Part shown: positions 54,190 to 55,844 of the stretch, piece by piece
How the letters are laid out: each line of letters starts with the position of its first letter
Position numbering within the stretch: position 1 is the first letter of the stretch
The notes under the pieces: model-generated
What the model saw: the letters and a program-made list of their open reading frames with translations, nothing else
Database searches by the model: none
Told to the model about the DNA's origin: nothing
Program-made: the position numbers and the translations under genes
Assembly (NCBI GenBank): GCA_000934455.1
Contig: KN885204.1
Coordinates: 1-55,844 of the forward strand
Direction: 5' to 3'
DNA: 55,844 nt
Source of the DNA: Apostichopus parvimensis
Lineage: Eukaryota > Echinodermata > Holothuroidea > Aspidochirotida > Stichopodidae

Positions 54190-54271
54190 ATGGAAGTTAA
54201 CAAAAGTCCTATAGCAACTGAAGATACTGGAAGAGTTTCTAAAGGCAAAAGAATCAAAGGAAAAGGGAAAG
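54190..54271 (+). CDS. Candidate first coding exon of an unidentified gene
   Basis: ATG in a good context (AGTATGG), 27 codons starting MEVNKSPIATEDTG and ending in a Gly/Lys-rich KGKRIKGKGK, then AAAG/GTAGGC, a fair donor. The frame continues past the donor only briefly. No partner exon was found before the window end, and the short Lys-rich peptide gives no family clue. Confidence 0.25.
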
Positions 54272-55844
54272 GTAGGCTGTCTTAAATGTTTCAGTTGCAA
54301 AATTAACTTCTTTCACTCTGTATACATAGATCCTGTGGTTGGTTATGTTAAAGTGCTTAGGAATGTGGTCAACAGTTTGTGAAGAAGTCTTTCAGTCAAT
54401 CAATGGATGTTGCAAGGTAACATTCTGATATGGTAGCTTCCTGAAATAAAATTTTAAAAATTCATAAAAGAAACCAAACTTAGGCTCATATGACAGAGTG
54501 CTCACTGCTTTGTGATGCAGAACTTCCCCAAACAGCTGAGAAAATCTCACTCCGATTTTAGAGATATATCCTAGTTTAAAAGTTGTGTGCGTGGGCTGTC
54601 ATTTTGTAAATATGTGATGTCATAGCATCACTAGGATCTTAAAGCATGTACTTTCTCTTTGTTTTTCTTTTCATATGATCATATTTTCATATTTTCAAGG
54701 TAGAATGATACCGTTGCAATCAGTACGTCATGTATTTAGCTTCAGGATTTAGGTTCAGCTCTTGTCAAGCCTGTCTTCATTACGGAAGCTTAACATCATA
54801 AATAAATAAAGATTAACAGGAATAAAGGGAAGCTACATAAGGCAATGATGATGTCATACATGTATACTTGATCAAGTCGTCAGCCTTTTGTGTGAAGAAG
54901 GACATTGAATCAGTGATATCTCCCAAGTAGAACAAGATTTAAATTACTGTAACTTTTTGAGGAAGATGTACATTATATTCTTCTGCATTAGATAGACTAA
55001 TAACAATGTTTGGTGCTGTTGTCATGCACCTTTAGTATGTAGACATGGTCACTTCTTAACTCAATCATATATCTGTTCAATTTGGTAAAACCTTTTGCAA
55101 ATGTTCCCCAAAAAAAATGAAAAACCAGGCATGCGAAAGTTATCATTATTCACTCAGGTACAATATCTGAATCTGTATGAGCAATGTTGCTATATAGGGT
55201 CTTTCATATTCAGGTTTCCTAAATAAAGTGCTTCCCAAATTATCATTAACAACCCCCCCCCCCTACAACCTTGACCCAGAAGAAAGGGAAACAGAGAAAA
55301 TCAATGAGATGTTTCCATAGTCCTGAATTCATTATTGATTAATCAAGAGTTTCTTTGTAGGAATGCATTACATTTTTTCTCTGTTATTTTCCTGTTTACC
55401 TAACATTGCTAGGATGAGTTTGCATAATGCATCTAGGTTTATCTCTATTTAAGCTGGTACATTTTACTGGTATTGATCATGGCCAATTGTATTGTACAAA
55501 ACTTTTAAAATTAAATCTCCTGACACTGTCCACTTACCACTCCCCCATCCCCAACCCACACCAACCCACAAAACGAATTTTGTCATTGCAAATGTGCACT
55601 TGCACAATTACAATATGTTTCTACAGCTATTGTTGATCGTCGACATGTCAATCATTAACATGTAATGTGAAGTATCATGCCTCTGTAAAACCAAATCAAT
55701 GATGGAGCCTTCATCCCCCAGGTCAAACCTGACTGTCGTCAGAATTGACCCTCCCACATCCCCCCCCCCCCACTGTACTCCAACAAAAAATTTAAAAAAA
55801 TTAGTACTGTAAAATAGAGTGCAATAGTTATGACCTTCAAATTT
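54272..55844. other. Non-coding right flank
   Basis: AT-rich with poly-C runs (about 55252-55262 and 55760-55771). It would be the first intron of the gene proposed at 54190. No exon is recognised. Confidence 0.4.

Noticed and set aside
1-55844. CRISPR arrays, operons, prokaryotic promoters or a defence-type gene cluster
   Set aside because: The window is intron-bearing animal DNA; tandem repeats seen have 2-3 units without spacer structure.

Overview
This is animal nuclear DNA: AT-rich, intron-dense, with GT-AG introns of about 0.4-3.4 kb, many short non-autonomous transposons, poly-G/poly-C runs and one 50-N scaffold gap. Two protein-coding genes can be reconstructed with confidence, both on the + strand. 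Their products resemble the vertebrate orthologues clearly but distantly. Together with the repeat content (AGGTCAAAGGTCA-bearing tandem repeats, TTAA-flanked MITEs, TAGGCCTA-rich patches), this suggests a marine invertebrate deuterostome, probably an echinoderm. The species call is inference and cannot be settled from the window alone.

Layout. 1-54 is the end of a TTAA-type MITE. 1901-6870 is a PWWP2A/PWWP2B homologue in two coding exons, 532 aa, with a C-terminal PWWP domain. Its single coding intron ends in three tandem copies of the 3' splice-site region. About 6.9-10.7 kb holds a possible 3'UTR intron, an AGGTCA-rich tandem repeat and a complete TTAA MITE. 10707-15671 is a 2.4-2.5 kb direct duplication broken exactly at its junction by 50 Ns; this is most likely two unmerged haplotypes rather than biology. 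Each copy carries a long palindrome containing hammerhead-like motifs. About 15.9-29.7 kb is gene-poor and holds a few tandem repeats, foldbacks and a TIR element.

29761-48307 is a complete 17-exon REC8 gene (meiotic alpha-kleisin of cohesin), predicted at 667 aa. All 16 introns have GT-AG ends and reading phase is kept across every junction. Three TTAA-flanked elements sit in its introns 5, 6 and 14. The intron-14 element retains the first ~22 codons of a THAP zinc finger, which points to the Kolobok superfamily. Downstream (48.3-55.8 kb) are the REC8 3'UTR, unassigned sequence and a possible first coding exon of another gene at 54190.

The two genes have no evident functional link beyond both acting on chromatin: PWWP2 proteins bind H2A.Z/H3K36me nucleosomes, and REC8 closes the meiotic cohesin ring. 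No CRISPR array, rRNA, tRNA or convincing prokaryotic feature was seen. Exons were assembled by reading splice sites, frames and family similarity by eye; transcript data were not available.
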